From NCBI RefSeq assembly GCF_000952685.1, contig NZ_JYHV01000034.1, positions 124,001 through 188,000 of the forward strand: a stretch of 64,000 nucleotides of DNA. The letters run 5' to 3'. Made by a program: the position numbers and the translations under genes. The stretch comes from Stutzerimonas stutzeri. Its GTDB lineage: Bacteria; Pseudomonadota; Gammaproteobacteria; Pseudomonadales; Pseudomonadaceae. Positions 36,649 through 45,850 of the stretch are shown one piece after another. Each line of letters opens with the position of its first letter. The stretch's first letter is position 1. The notes under the pieces are model-generated. The model was given only the letters and a program-made list of their open reading frames with translations. It made no database searches and was not told the origin of the DNA.

Positions 36649-38388
36649 TCAAGCCACCGCACCAACAGCCAGCGGCTGTACCTCGGGCTTTTTGATCACC
36701 GCGTAGATCACCCCGGTCACCAGACTGCCTGCCAGAATCGCCAGCAGATACAGCAGCGCGTGATTGATGGCGTTGGGAATCAGCAGCACGAACAGGCCGC
36801 CGTGGGGCGCCAGCAACTTCGCACCGAAGGCCATCGACAGCGCACCGGTCAGGGCGCCACCGGCAATGCTGGCCGGGATCACCCGCAGAGGGTCTTTTGC
36901 GGCGAAGGGGATCGCGCCCTCGGAAATGAAGCAGCAGCCCAACACCAGCGCGGCCTTGCCGGCTTCGCGCTCGGTCTGGGCGAATTTGCGCCGAGCGATC
37001 AGCGTGGCGATGGCCATGCCGATCGGCGGCACCATCCCCGCGGCCATGGTGGCGGCCATCGGCGCGTAGCTCTGCGAGGCGAGCAGGCCAACCGAGAAGG
37101 CATAGGCCGCCTTGTTCACCGGGCCGCCGAGGTCGACGCACATCATGCCGCCGAGCAGCAGCCCGAGCAGGATGGCGTTGGAGGTACCCATGGTGTCGAG
37201 GAACTCGGTGAGCCCGGCTAGCATCTTCGCTACCGGCGTGCCGACGATGTAGATCATCACCAGACCGGTGAACAGGCTGGCCAGCAGCGGGATAATCAGG
37301 ATCGGCTTGAGCGACTCGATACTGGCCGGCAGCGGAACCCAGCGATTGACCGCCTTGGCCGCGTAACCGGCGACGAAGCCGGCGATAATCCCACCGATGA
37401 AGCCTGCCCCGAGGGTGCCGGCCAGCAGCCCGCCGATCATCCCCGGCGCCAGGCCCGGCCGGTCGGCTATCGAGTAGGCGATGTAGCCGGCCAGGAGCGG
37501 CACCATCAGCTTGAATGCCGTCTCGCCACCGATCTGCATCAAGGCTGCGGCCAGGGTGCCCTCCTCTTTGAACGCCTCGATACCGAAGACGAACGACAGC
37601 GCAATCAGCAAGCCACCGGCCACGACCATCGGCAGCATGTAGGACACGCCGGTGAGCAGGTGTTTGTAGACACCGGTCTTCTCGCCCTTCTGCTCGGTCC
37701 CGCTGCTACTGGCAGCCACGCTGCCGCTGAGCACCGCGGCCTCTTCCAGCGCGCGGTCGAGGGTCGCATCAGGTTGCTTCAGCGCGACACCGGTGCCGCA
37801 GCGGAACACCCGCTTGCCGGCAAACCGGGCGACGTCCACTTCGATGTCCGCAGCCAGCAAGACCACGTCCGCCTCTTCGATGGCCTGGGGCTCGAGCACA
37901 TTGCGCGCGCCCACCGAGCCACGGGTTTCCACCTGCAGGGCGTAGCCTTTGCGCGCGGCCGCTTGCTGCAGGGCTTCGGCCGCCATGAAGGTGTGCGCAA
38001 CGCCGGTCGGGCAGGCGGTGATGGCGACCAGCTTGGGCTTGCCGCTGGTGTGCACGGCATCCGCTCCGTCGTCCTGCTGCAACTCGGTGGCACCGTCCGC
38101 GGCACTGCGCAGGAACGCTTCGGGATCGAGCAGAGCTTCGGACGGCGTCGATTGAGCGACACGCTTGCCGATGAAACGCTGCAACGAAAGCGGCCCGGTC
38201 TTCACCACGACGACCAGATCGGCACTGGCGATCTGCGCAGGGGTCAGCGGCGAACCGATGGCTTTGGGATCGTGGACCTCCACGGAGGTCGACCAGCCCA
38301 GACGATGGGCGGCCGCTTCGAGCAGGCGTGACGTGAGCACGCTGGTGACCATTCCGTTGGGGCAGGCCGTGACGATGAGAAGATTCAT
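36649..38388 (-). CDS. fruA: Fructose-specific PTS permease EIIB'BC
   Basis: Membrane component of the fructose phosphotransferase system; imports fructose as fructose-1-phosphate. The 579-aa protein has an N-terminal B' domain (residues 1-100). A catalytic EIIB domain follows (about 120-220) with the phospho-cysteine in ITACPTGVAHTFMAAE. The C-terminal EIIC domain (about 245-575) has eight or more membrane segments. Both domains keep the TACP motif. It is the last gene of fruBKA, 20 bp after fruK, with AAGGA near its start. This is the usual single PTS sugar system of Pseudomonas. Length agrees with the family. Confidence 0.95.
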   Translation of the reverse strand: MNLLIVTACPNGMVTSVLTSRLLEAAAHRLGWSTSVEVHDPKAIGSPLTPAQIASADLVVVVKTGPLSLQRFIGKRVAQSTPSEALLDPEAFLRSAADGATELQQDDGADAVHTSGKPKLVAITACPTGVAHTFMAAEALQQAAARKGYALQVETRGSVGARNVLEPQAIEEADVVLLAADIEVDVARFAGKRVFRCGTGVALKQPDATLDRALEEAAVLSGSVAASSSGTEQKGEKTGVYKHLLTGVSYMLPMVVAGGLLIALSFVFGIEAFKEEGTLAAALMQIGGETAFKLMVPLLAGYIAYSIADRPGLAPGMIGGLLAGTLGAGFIGGIIAGFVAGYAAKAVNRWVPLPASIESLKPILIIPLLASLFTGLVMIYIVGTPVAKMLAGLTEFLDTMGTSNAILLGLLLGGMMCVDLGGPVNKAAYAFSVGLLASQSYAPMAATMAAGMVPPIGMAIATLIARRKFAQTEREAGKAALVLGCCFISEGAIPFAAKDPLRVIPASIAGGALTGALSMAFGAKLLAPHGGLFVLLIPNAINHALLYLLAILAGSLVTGVIYAVIKKPEVQPLAVGAVA

Positions 38389-38408
38389 TCCTTCACCTCT
38401 TATTCGAA

Positions 38409-39347
38409 TTATTGGCTGAGCGGCTGAAGCCGGACCGCAGCCTCCAGCTCGGCGAGTTGAGCCGGGTCGCTGATCCCGAAGCCGACCTGACCGACCGCCT
38501 GCGCGGCAATCGCGGTGGCGTGCGCCAAAGTGCGCTCACCAGGCCACCCTTCCAGCAACCCATGGAGCATGCCGGCCAGCAGCGAGTCGCCGGCGCCAAC
38601 CGTGCTGACCACTCGGACCTTGGGCGGTTGTGCATGCAAGGACGCGCCCGGCGAGAACCAGCTGACGCCTTCTGCGCCCTGGGAAACGACCACGTGCTCG
38701 ACGCCTTCGACCTGCAGACGCCAGGCCTCGCGGGCCAGCGCCTGCGATTCGGCGAGCGGAATTCCGCGCGCCTCGGCCAGTTCCTCTTCGTTGGGTTTGA
38801 TCAGCCAGGGTGCGGTCGTCAGTCCGTCGCGCAGCGCAGCGCCGCTGGTGTCCAGCGCGACCCGCAAGCCGAGCTGCTTGAGCGTGCGCAGCAGTTCGAC
38901 GAACCACTGGCTGTCCACACCGCGCGGCAGGCTGCCGGCGACCACCACCAGTTCATGGTCCGGAGCCAACCGCTTGAGCCGCAGCAGCAACGCGTCGCGC
39001 TGCGCCTCGCTCACCGCCAATCCCGGGCCGTTGATGTCGGTGACCTGTCCGCCAGCTTCGGCCAGCTTGATATTGCTGCGGGTGTCCCCCGCGACGCGGA
39101 CGAACTCGTCGCTGAAGCCGCGCGCGGCAAACAGCTGCTCGAACGCTTGCGGATTGCCTTCGCCGAGAAAGCCGGTGACGGTCAGCTGATGGCCGAGATC
39201 GGCCAGCACTTGGGCCACGTTGAGCCCCTTGCCGGCGGCATGCACCTGCAGACTGTCGCTGCGGTTGACCTCGCCCAGGCGCAACGCCGGCAACCGAACG
39301 GTCAGGTCGAGCGCGGGATTGAGGGTGACAGTCAGGACACGGGCCAT
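38409..39347 (-). CDS. fruK: 1-phosphofructokinase
   Basis: Phosphorylates fructose-1-phosphate to fructose-1,6-bisphosphate in the cytosol. The 312-aa protein is a PfkB/ribokinase-fold enzyme: MARVLTVTLNPALDLTV opening, AGKGLNVAQVL near residue 37, and the C-terminal ATP/anion-hole motif VSTVGAGDSLLAGML (about 245-258) with catalytic Asp. The start overlaps the fruB stop by one base (TGATG) and fruA follows after 20 bp, so the three are co-translated in pathway order. Fructose-1-phosphate is also the known effector of the adjacent Cra regulator. Confidence 0.95.
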   Translation of the reverse strand: MARVLTVTLNPALDLTVRLPALRLGEVNRSDSLQVHAAGKGLNVAQVLADLGHQLTVTGFLGEGNPQAFEQLFAARGFSDEFVRVAGDTRSNIKLAEAGGQVTDINGPGLAVSEAQRDALLLRLKRLAPDHELVVVAGSLPRGVDSQWFVELLRTLKQLGLRVALDTSGAALRDGLTTAPWLIKPNEEELAEARGIPLAESQALAREAWRLQVEGVEHVVVSQGAEGVSWFSPGASLHAQPPKVRVVSTVGAGDSLLAGMLHGLLEGWPGERTLAHATAIAAQAVGQVGFGISDPAQLAELEAAVRLQPLSQ

Positions 39348-42229
39348 CAGCAGTGCTCCCCGACGAAGGTGCGCACCTCATGCGCGCCCGGCAGCATCAG
39401 CGCTTGCTGGGCCAGCCGCTGGCAGGCGGCGAAATTCAGCTCGCGCACCCGCGCCTTGACCAATGCGATGCTGCGCGCCGAGACACTCAGTTCATCGACG
39501 CCCAGCCCCACCAGCATCGGCACCGCCAGGGCGTCGGCCGCCAGCTCGCCGCAGACACCGACCCACTTGCCATGCGCGTGGGCCGCTTCGACGGTCATGC
39601 CGATCAACCGCAGGACTGCCGGATGCAACCCATCCGCCTGGCCGGACAGGCTCGGATGGCCGCGATCGATGGCCAGGGTGTATTGCGTCAGGTCGTTGGT
39701 GCCGATGCTGAAAAAGTCGACTTCCTGCGCCAGCACCGGTGCGATCAGCGCAGCGGACGGAATCTCGATCATGATGCCGACCTGCAGATCGGCCACCGGC
39801 AGCTCCACCCGCAAACGGTCGACCATGGCTTTGGCGGTGCGCCATTCGCCGATGTTGCCGACCATGGGAAACATGATCCGCAGCGGGCGGCCATCGGCCG
39901 AGGCGAGCAAGGCGCGCAGCTGGGTTTCGAGGATGTCCGGGCGTTGCAGGCTCAGCCGAATGCCGCGCACACCGAGGAAGGGGTTTTCTTCTGCCGGCAT
40001 CGGCCAGTAGGGCAATGGTTTGTCACCGCCGACATCCAGCGTGCGCACTACCAGCGGGCGCCCTTCGAGCGCGTCCAGTACACGGCGGTATTCGGCTTCC
40101 TGGGTTGCCTGATCCGGTGCCTGGGAATGGTTCATGAAGACCAGCTCGGTGCGCAGCAGACCGATACCCTCGGCGCCCATCGCCACGGCCTCGGGCGTTT
40201 CACCGGCGGCACCGATATTGGCGGCGATCTCCACCGAATGGCCGTCACGGGTGGTCGCCGGCTCCATGCGTCGCTCGTTAGCTAACCGCTTTCGTTCCTC
40301 GCGCGTGGCGCGTTCGCTGCGTGCCTGCTCGAGCTGCGCGTCGGTCGGCGAGACCAGCAGCTCGCCGCGTTCGCCATCGAGCAGCAACAGGGTGTTCGGC
40401 GCCAACCCGAGCACGCTCGGACCCGCCCCGACAACTGCCGGAATGCCCAGTGCGCGGGCGATGATGGCGCTGTGCGAGGTGGCGCCACCACCTGCAGTCA
40501 GAATACCCGCGACGCGTTGGGCGTTCAGCGTGGCGACATCCGAAGGTGCCACCTCGTCCATCACCAAAATGTAGGCTTCGCTTGGTGCCTGTTCGGCCTC
40601 GACGTCGGTCAGACAGGCCAGCACGCGACGGCCGACATCGCGCAGATCCGCCGCGCGCTCTGCCAGCAACTTGTCGTGCAGAGCTTCCTGCTGCTGCGCC
40701 GCACTCTCGATTTCATCCATCCAGGCCGCTTCGGCGCTGAGCCCCTTCTGCAAGCGCACCTGGATCTCTTCGCGCAACGCCGGATCGCGCAGCATGGCCT
40801 GGTGGGTGGTGAAGATCTCGCGAATGCTGGCGACCTGGCTCTCCTCGATCAACACGCCGATCTCGCGAAACACCTTGTCCAGCGCCGCGTCCAGCCGCTG
40901 CAGTTCGACGGCCGGCGACTCGCCACGCGCGGGGTAGTCGATCGCTTGAGGCTTGCGCACCAGTACCGGGCCAATGGCAATTCCGGGCGACGCCGCGATG
41001 CCGCTTACCCGCTCCCCGGCGCGCAGTACCGCCTGTTCGATAAGCGCCTCATCGGGCAGCGCCGCGATAGCCGGCGGCTCGCTCGCCTCGCCCGCTGCCG
41101 GTAGCGGCTCGATCTCTTCGCCGAGGCCCTCCTCGACTGCGCGCACCAACGCGGGCAACGCATCACTGGCAATCGACGGCTCGGCCATGAACTCCAGCAC
41201 CTGACCACGCTGTGCGCCCAGCGCGAGCAGCTTGCTCAGGCTCTTGACCGACACGCCAAGGCTTTCGCTTCCGGCCAGGCGCACACGGATATCGCCGTCG
41301 AACGCCTGGGCGGTTTCGGTCAGTTGCTTGGCCGGTCGCGCATGCAAGCCATGCAGATTGGCGAGCGGCACCTGCGCACTGGGCCAGTCAGCCGGGACCT
41401 CGCCGCCCAGGGCTTCGAGCACCACGCGGCTGGAAGTCGCCTGGCTCAGCTCCTGGCCACGCCCCTCGATCAGCAGATTGCACAATCGCTCGAGCATCGC
41501 GCGGTGCGCTTCTCCCAGACTGGCGAGCACGAACAATCCATTCAGGGGCTGGCCCTGGTGAGTCAGACCCGCGGCGGGTGTGACGAACGCCAGCCCGGGC
41601 CGCAGCACCGACTGCTCACTGCTCAGCCACCACAGGCCATCGCCCAGCGGCAGCGCCTGGTTCAGGGCCAACCCGGCATTGAAGCCGGGCTCCACGCACT
41701 GGGCACGCTTGAGGAGCTTGACGCCTTGCCAGGCCAACTCGTCGAAATCATCTGCGGCGACGCCCAGCCCCACCAGTTCGCCATCCAGCGCCAGCGCCTG
41801 CGGCGCGCCTTGCAGCAGATCGATGATCGCTTCGGGGGACTCGGCCTTTTGCAACGCCTCGCTGAGATCGCCCTCCCCCAGCGCTCGGGTCAAAAGCTGC
41901 AGCAACCGCAGGTGCTCATCCGAACGTGCGGCGATGCCGATAGCAAGGTACACCTGCTGACCGTTGCCCCAGTCGACGCCCTTGGGGAAGTGCAACAAGC
42001 GCACACCAGTGGTGAACACCTGATCACGGGTATCCGGCGTGCCGTGCGGGATCGCAAGCCCCTGGCCAAGAAAGGTGGAGCCCTGGGCTTCGCGTGCGCG
42101 CAGCCCGTCGAGGTAACCGGGTGCCACCAACCCGTCGGCCACCAGCACCTCGCTAAGCAGGGCCAGGGCGGCAGGCTTGTCGGCTGCCGTCTGATGCATG
42201 TGGATGTGCTGGGCATTCAACTCAAGCAT
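39347..42229 (-). CDS. fruB: Fructose PTS multiphosphoryl transfer protein EIIA-HPr-EI
   Basis: Cytosolic phosphorelay protein taking phosphate from PEP to FruA; called FruB or FruI in Pseudomonas. The 960-aa fusion has EIIA at about 1-150 with phospho-His in GLAIPHGTPDT, a divergent linker, and HPr at about 285-370 with phospho-His in NLHGLHARPA. Enzyme I spans about 405-955 with phospho-His in GGATSHSAIIARALGIP and the PEP-binding NLTQYTLAIDRGH region. Length matches the P. aeruginosa protein I recall (about 956 aa). It is first in the operon, with GGAG 7 bases before the ATG. A Cra palindrome lies about 110 bp upstream. Confidence 0.95.
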   Translation of the reverse strand: MLELNAQHIHMHQTAADKPAALALLSEVLVADGLVAPGYLDGLRAREAQGSTFLGQGLAIPHGTPDTRDQVFTTGVRLLHFPKGVDWGNGQQVYLAIGIAARSDEHLRLLQLLTRALGEGDLSEALQKAESPEAIIDLLQGAPQALALDGELVGLGVAADDFDELAWQGVKLLKRAQCVEPGFNAGLALNQALPLGDGLWWLSSEQSVLRPGLAFVTPAAGLTHQGQPLNGLFVLASLGEAHRAMLERLCNLLIEGRGQELSQATSSRVVLEALGGEVPADWPSAQVPLANLHGLHARPAKQLTETAQAFDGDIRVRLAGSESLGVSVKSLSKLLALGAQRGQVLEFMAEPSIASDALPALVRAVEEGLGEEIEPLPAAGEASEPPAIAALPDEALIEQAVLRAGERVSGIAASPGIAIGPVLVRKPQAIDYPARGESPAVELQRLDAALDKVFREIGVLIEESQVASIREIFTTHQAMLRDPALREEIQVRLQKGLSAEAAWMDEIESAAQQQEALHDKLLAERAADLRDVGRRVLACLTDVEAEQAPSEAYILVMDEVAPSDVATLNAQRVAGILTAGGGATSHSAIIARALGIPAVVGAGPSVLGLAPNTLLLLDGERGELLVSPTDAQLEQARSERATREERKRLANERRMEPATTRDGHSVEIAANIGAAGETPEAVAMGAEGIGLLRTELVFMNHSQAPDQATQEAEYRRVLDALEGRPLVVRTLDVGGDKPLPYWPMPAEENPFLGVRGIRLSLQRPDILETQLRALLASADGRPLRIMFPMVGNIGEWRTAKAMVDRLRVELPVADLQVGIMIEIPSAALIAPVLAQEVDFFSIGTNDLTQYTLAIDRGHPSLSGQADGLHPAVLRLIGMTVEAAHAHGKWVGVCGELAADALAVPMLVGLGVDELSVSARSIALVKARVRELNFAACQRLAQQALMLPGAHEVRTFVGEHC

Positions 42230-42336
42230 GGAAGGCTCCTTGCAGGCTCGCGATTGTTTTTATAGCCGGTGCGGTATGACCGACAGGGTGCCGGTATCAC
42301 CGGATTCCGGGCTGGCGCTTATGACCGAACCAATGC

Positions 42337-42348
42337 TGAAACGTTTCA
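42337..42348. promoter_or_regulatory. Cra/FruR operator between fruB and cra
   Basis: Perfect 12-bp palindrome TGAAACGTTTCA in GCTGAAACGTTTCACC. It matches the fruB operator described for P. putida Cra (TTAAACGTTTCA core) and sits in the 200-bp divergent spacer, 108 bp from fruB and 83 bp from cra. A single site here could repress fruBKA and possibly cra. Confidence 0.85.
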
Positions 42349-42430
42349 CCTCAGGCTGGCACATTACGCAATATTGAGTAATTCTAGAAGCCCGAATGCA
42401 TACCACCCGTCTCAGGCCGCAGGATCTCTC

Positions 42431-43432
42431 TTGAAACTGATCGACATCGCCCGCCTCGCCAACGTCTCACTGACCACCGCCAGTTACGTTCTCAATGGCA
42501 AGGCGGCGCAGCGGCGGATAAGCCAGGCCACAGTCGAGCGAGTAATGGCCGTGGCCGAGCAGCAGGGCTTCCAGCTTGACCAGCAGGCCGCCGGTCTGCG
42601 CCGCGGGCTGTCGCGAACGCTCGGCTTCATCGTCCCGGACCTGGAAAACCCCAGCTATGCACGCCTGGCCAAATTGCTCGAGCAGCGCGCCCGTCAACGG
42701 GGTTATCAGTTGCTGATCGTCGGCTCCGATGACGAACCGGACACCGAGCGCCAGGTCATTCAGGTGCTGCGCTCACGCCGCTGTGATGCGCTGATCGTCG
42801 CCAGCTGCCTGCCGGCGGGCGATGCCAGCTACCGCAAACTGTTGACCGGTGGCACGCCCATTATCGCCCTCGACCGGGCGCTGGACGCCGAGCATTTCTG
42901 TTCGGTGGTCAGCGATGACAAGGAAGCGGCCACACAGCTGACGCAGTCGTTGCACGCGCCGCTAGATGCCCATGTCGCGCTCATCAGCGCGCGACCGGCC
43001 TTGCGTATCAGCCAGCAGCGCGAGCAAGGCTTCCGCCAGGCCCTTGCGCATCACCAGGGTCAGGTCAGCGTGCTGCAGGCCGAGCAGTTCAGCCGTGCCT
43101 GCGGCCGCGAGCAGATGCTCGCTCTGCTCGACCGCGGACCGCTACCCGATGCCCTGATCACCACCGCCTATGTATTGCTCGAAGGCGTCTTCGATGCCCT
43201 GCAGGAGCGTCAACTGCTATGGCCCGAGGCCTTGCGCCTGGGCACCTTCGGCGACGCGCAGCTGCTCGATTTCCTGCCGATCCGGGTCAACGCCATCTCC
43301 CAACAGCACGCGCAGATCGCCGATCTGGCGCTCGACCAGGCGATTCGCGCCATCGAGCACGGCGACTACCAAGCGGGAGAACGTGCCGTGGCACGGGTGC
43401 TCAAGGTTCGCCGCACAGACGCGCCGGCCTGA
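42431..43432 (+). CDS. cra: Catabolite repressor/activator Cra (FruR)
   Basis: LacI-family regulator of the fructose operon, released from DNA by fructose-1-phosphate. The 333-aa protein has an N-terminal helix-turn-helix (KLIDIARLANVSLTTASYVLNGKA, residues 2-25). A hinge follows, then a periplasmic-binding-protein-like effector domain (about 60-330). The start is a TTG at 42431, taken because it gives the family N-terminus and has AGGA 7 bases upstream; an ATG at 42269 would add 54 residues without similarity. Divergent from fruBKA, with a palindromic operator in between. In Pseudomonas, Cra is a local regulator of this operon rather than a global one. Confidence 0.92.
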   Translation: MKLIDIARLANVSLTTASYVLNGKAAQRRISQATVERVMAVAEQQGFQLDQQAAGLRRGLSRTLGFIVPDLENPSYARLAKLLEQRARQRGYQLLIVGSDDEPDTERQVIQVLRSRRCDALIVASCLPAGDASYRKLLTGGTPIIALDRALDAEHFCSVVSDDKEAATQLTQSLHAPLDAHVALISARPALRISQQREQGFRQALAHHQGQVSVLQAEQFSRACGREQMLALLDRGPLPDALITTAYVLLEGVFDALQERQLLWPEALRLGTFGDAQLLDFLPIRVNAISQQHAQIADLALDQAIRAIEHGDYQAGERAVARVLKVRRTDAPA

Positions 43433-43500
43433 GGCGCCTACCCCTTGCGGGCAGCGACGCAGTGACGGAAGCTAGCCGCCTCCGAACGAGCCGCTTGCTG

Positions 43501-43806
43501 ATGAACATCGAACAGATCACCCAACGCCTGCATGCGATCCGCGATCGCAACGACTGGCAGCGCTTTCATAGCCCGAAGAATCTGGCCATGGCCGCCAGCG
43601 TGGAAATGGCCGAACTGGTGGAAATCTTCCAGTGGCTGAACGAGGACGAGTCGCGCCAGCTGCCGGGCGACACGCGTGAACACGTCGGACAGGAAGTCGG
43701 CGACATCCTTATGTATCTGCTATTGATGTGCAGCGAGCTGGGCATCGACATGGAACAGGCGCTGCTGGCCAAGCTGGCCGACAACGAGCGGCGGTTCGCC
43801 CGATGA
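43501..43806 (+). CDS. MazG-like nucleotide pyrophosphohydrolase
   Basis: House-cleaning enzyme of 101 aa in the all-alpha NTP pyrophosphatase superfamily (RS21-C6/dCTPase-like). The metal-binding signature is present: ASVEMAELVEIFQW (the ExxE part, about residues 32-45) followed by EVGDILMYLLLM (the ExxD part, about 64-75). RNDWQRFHSPKNLAMA at the N-terminus is typical of the group that hydrolyses dCTP-type or damaged nucleotides. The start has no clear Shine-Dalgarno and an upstream GTG is possible. It overlaps cmoM by four bases (ATGA), so translation is coupled with that tRNA-modification enzyme. Confidence 0.87.
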   Translation: MNIEQITQRLHAIRDRNDWQRFHSPKNLAMAASVEMAELVEIFQWLNEDESRQLPGDTREHVGQEVGDILMYLLLMCSELGIDMEQALLAKLADNERRFAR

Positions 43807-44552
43807 GCGACCGCCATTTCGACGAGCTGGCCACGCGTTTCGCGCAGAAGATCTACGGTGGCGCCAAGGGCGCTATCCGTCTCGCCGTGCTACAGGCAGA
43901 CCTGACGGAGATCCTCCCCGAGCGGCCACTGCAGGTGCTGGACATCGGTGCCGGTCTCGGCCACATGAGCCTCTGGCTGGCGCAGCAAGGCCATCAGGTG
44001 ACCCTCGCCGAACCGGCCGAACCGATGCTCGAAGGTGCACGCGAGCGATTTGCCGAAGCAGGCCAGCACGCCACCTTTATCCAGGCGCCCTGGCAAGAAG
44101 TGGAGAGCCAGGTCGAGGGCCGGTTCGATCTGGTCATCTGCCACGCCGTGCTGGAGTGGCTGGCCGAACCACAGGCGATCCTGCCAGTACTGCATCGCCT
44201 GACCGCAGCCGACGGCTGGCTGTCGCTGGCCTTCTACAACCGCGACGCGCTGATCTACCGCAATCTGCTCAAGGGACACTTCAAGAAGCTGCGCACGCAA
44301 TCCTTTGCCGGTGAGCGCCAGAGCCTGACGCCGCAGCAGCCACTCGACCCAAGAGAGCTGGCGGCGCAACTCGCACCGCACTGGCGGGTCGAATCAGAAA
44401 GCGGCGTGCGGGTGTTTCACGATTACATGCCCGCCGATTTCCAGGCCCGCACCGAGCCGGCCGACCTGATCGAGATGGAACTGGCCTATCGCCGTCATCC
44501 CGCGTTCGCCAAGCTCGGACGTTACTTGCACTGGATGTGCCGGCCGAGCTGA
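43803..44552 (+). CDS. cmoM: tRNA 5-carboxymethoxyuridine methyltransferase
   Basis: SAM-dependent enzyme that methylates cmo5U to mcmo5U at tRNA wobble position 34. The 249-aa protein opens with DRHFDELATRFAQKIYGGAKG, very close to E. coli CmoM, followed by the SAM motif VLDIGAGLG (about residues 45-53) and the CHAVLEWLAEP motif IV/post region (about 112). GVRVFHDYMP and LGRYLHWM near the C-terminus are also shared. Length fits. The start overlaps the upstream stop (ATGA). The proteins that make the cmo5U substrate (CmoA, CmoB) are not in the window. Confidence 0.9.
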   Translation: MSDRHFDELATRFAQKIYGGAKGAIRLAVLQADLTEILPERPLQVLDIGAGLGHMSLWLAQQGHQVTLAEPAEPMLEGARERFAEAGQHATFIQAPWQEVESQVEGRFDLVICHAVLEWLAEPQAILPVLHRLTAADGWLSLAFYNRDALIYRNLLKGHFKKLRTQSFAGERQSLTPQQPLDPRELAAQLAPHWRVESESGVRVFHDYMPADFQARTEPADLIEMELAYRRHPAFAKLGRYLHWMCRPS

Positions 44553-44572
44553 GCGCCGGCCAGGAGGACATC

Positions 44573-45178
44573 ATGTTGATGCGTGCTGCGTTGCCCCTGC
44601 TCTGCCTGAGTCTCACGGCCTGCCAGAGCAGCAACCCCTACCGCAGCGAGTCCGCGCCAATTCCGCCGGCGCCGCCGGTCGAACAGATCCAGTCGCCCAC
44701 CTACCCGGCCGCGCCCAGGGATTTTTCCGCGTACCAGAGCTGGAGCTGGCGCAACCCGCCAGCAGGCAGCGCATCGCTTGCCGGCGAGGAGTTGCAGGAG
44801 ATGATTGCCGGCGCCCTCGATCAGCGCGGTCTGCGCCCGGCGCCCGCGGGGAGCAACGGCGACGTGCAGATCAGCGCCAGCGCCCGGATGGAGACGCGCG
44901 TGCGACAGGTCTACGATGACTATGGCACTCACATCGGTGCCGGTCGCTATGGCGGTTACGGCCCCGGCTACGGTTCCGGCTTTGGCGTCAGCGCACCGGT
45001 GGTACGCAACTATGAAGAGGAAGTCGTCACCGTGCGCGTCGAGATGATCGACGGCGCGTCCGGCCAGACGGTCTGGAGCAACCGCGCCGAAGCCCGCAGC
45101 GGCGGCAAGCAGGCCGAGCGCAAGAACGCGGCGCGAGATGCGGTGAATCGCGCGTTGGCGGATTATCCTCCGCGCTGA
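44573..45178 (+). CDS. DUF4136 lipoprotein (copy 1)
   Basis: Predicted outer-membrane or periplasm-facing lipoprotein of 201 aa. A short signal ends in lipobox LTAC with Cys at residue 17. A proline-rich linker follows, then a DUF4136 domain starting at FSAYQSWSWRNPP (about 52). It ends with GQTVWSNRAEAR and DAVNRALADYPPR. A glycine- and tyrosine-rich loop (about 121-140) is absent in the neighbour. AGGAGG lies 5 bases before the ATG. A paralogue starts 25 bp downstream. Function of DUF4136 is unknown; such proteins often occur in pairs. Confidence 0.85.
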   Translation: MLMRAALPLLCLSLTACQSSNPYRSESAPIPPAPPVEQIQSPTYPAAPRDFSAYQSWSWRNPPAGSASLAGEELQEMIAGALDQRGLRPAPAGSNGDVQISASARMETRVRQVYDDYGTHIGAGRYGGYGPGYGSGFGVSAPVVRNYEEEVVTVRVEMIDGASGQTVWSNRAEARSGGKQAERKNAARDAVNRALADYPPR

Positions 45179-45203
45179 ACGCAGGTGCCTCAAGGAGATC
45201 GAT

Positions 45204-45764
45204 ATGGTGCGGCAATTGATGATGCTTCCCCTGCTGTTGCTCCTGGCGGCCTGCCAGAGCACACAGGTGCAACGCGACTTCGATCCACAGCGGGACTTTT
45301 CCGCATACCGCAGCTGGAGCTGGAAAGAGCCGGCGCTGCAATATCGCCCGGACGACCCCCGGATCAAAAGCGACCTCACCGAGCAGCGTATTCGCAGCGC
45401 GGTCAGCGAACAGCTCGATCAGCGCGGCCTGCGCCAGGCCCCGGCCGGCAACCAGGCGGATGTATTGATCCAGGCCTGGCTCATCGTCGATCAGCGCTCC
45501 CAGCAGTACACCACCACCTCGATGGGGGCGTGGGGCAGTCCTTGGAATGGCTTCTGGGGCGGACCGATGTTCACCGACACGCGCACCATCCATTATCAGG
45601 TCGGCACCTTGCAGGTGGACTTCTACGATGCGGCCGACGGCAAACTCGTCTGGCGCGGCAGTGCCGAGCAGGTCCTGCGCGACGATCCCGGCGGCCCACA
45701 GGAACGCGCCGGGATGCTCCGCGAGACCGTGGCCAAGGTGCTCTCGCAGTACCCGCCACACTGA
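45204..45764 (+). CDS. DUF4136 lipoprotein (copy 2)
   Basis: Lipoprotein of 186 aa, paralogous to the upstream gene. The lipobox reads LAAC with Cys at residue 17. The DUF4136 domain begins RDFSAYRSWSWKEP (about residue 31) and closes with GKLVWRGSAEQ and a C-terminal KVLSQYPPH. Both copies share LDQRGLR (A/Q) APAG and the aromatic FSAY(Q/R)SWSW signature. It lacks the glycine-rich loop of copy 1 and has instead a tryptophan-rich segment (GAWGSPWNGFWGG, about 107-119). AAGGAG lies 7 bases before the ATG. The pair follows cmoM closely and may share its transcript. Confidence 0.85.
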   Translation: MVRQLMMLPLLLLLAACQSTQVQRDFDPQRDFSAYRSWSWKEPALQYRPDDPRIKSDLTEQRIRSAVSEQLDQRGLRQAPAGNQADVLIQAWLIVDQRSQQYTTTSMGAWGSPWNGFWGGPMFTDTRTIHYQVGTLQVDFYDAADGKLVWRGSAEQVLRDDPGGPQERAGMLRETVAKVLSQYPPH

Positions 45765-45850
45765 GCAGTCGCCATCAGCCTGCTGTGTCTCGGCGGGCCT
45801 TGATTCCTATGTCCGTCTACGCCTGGTGGAATCTCGGCGAATGCCGACGG

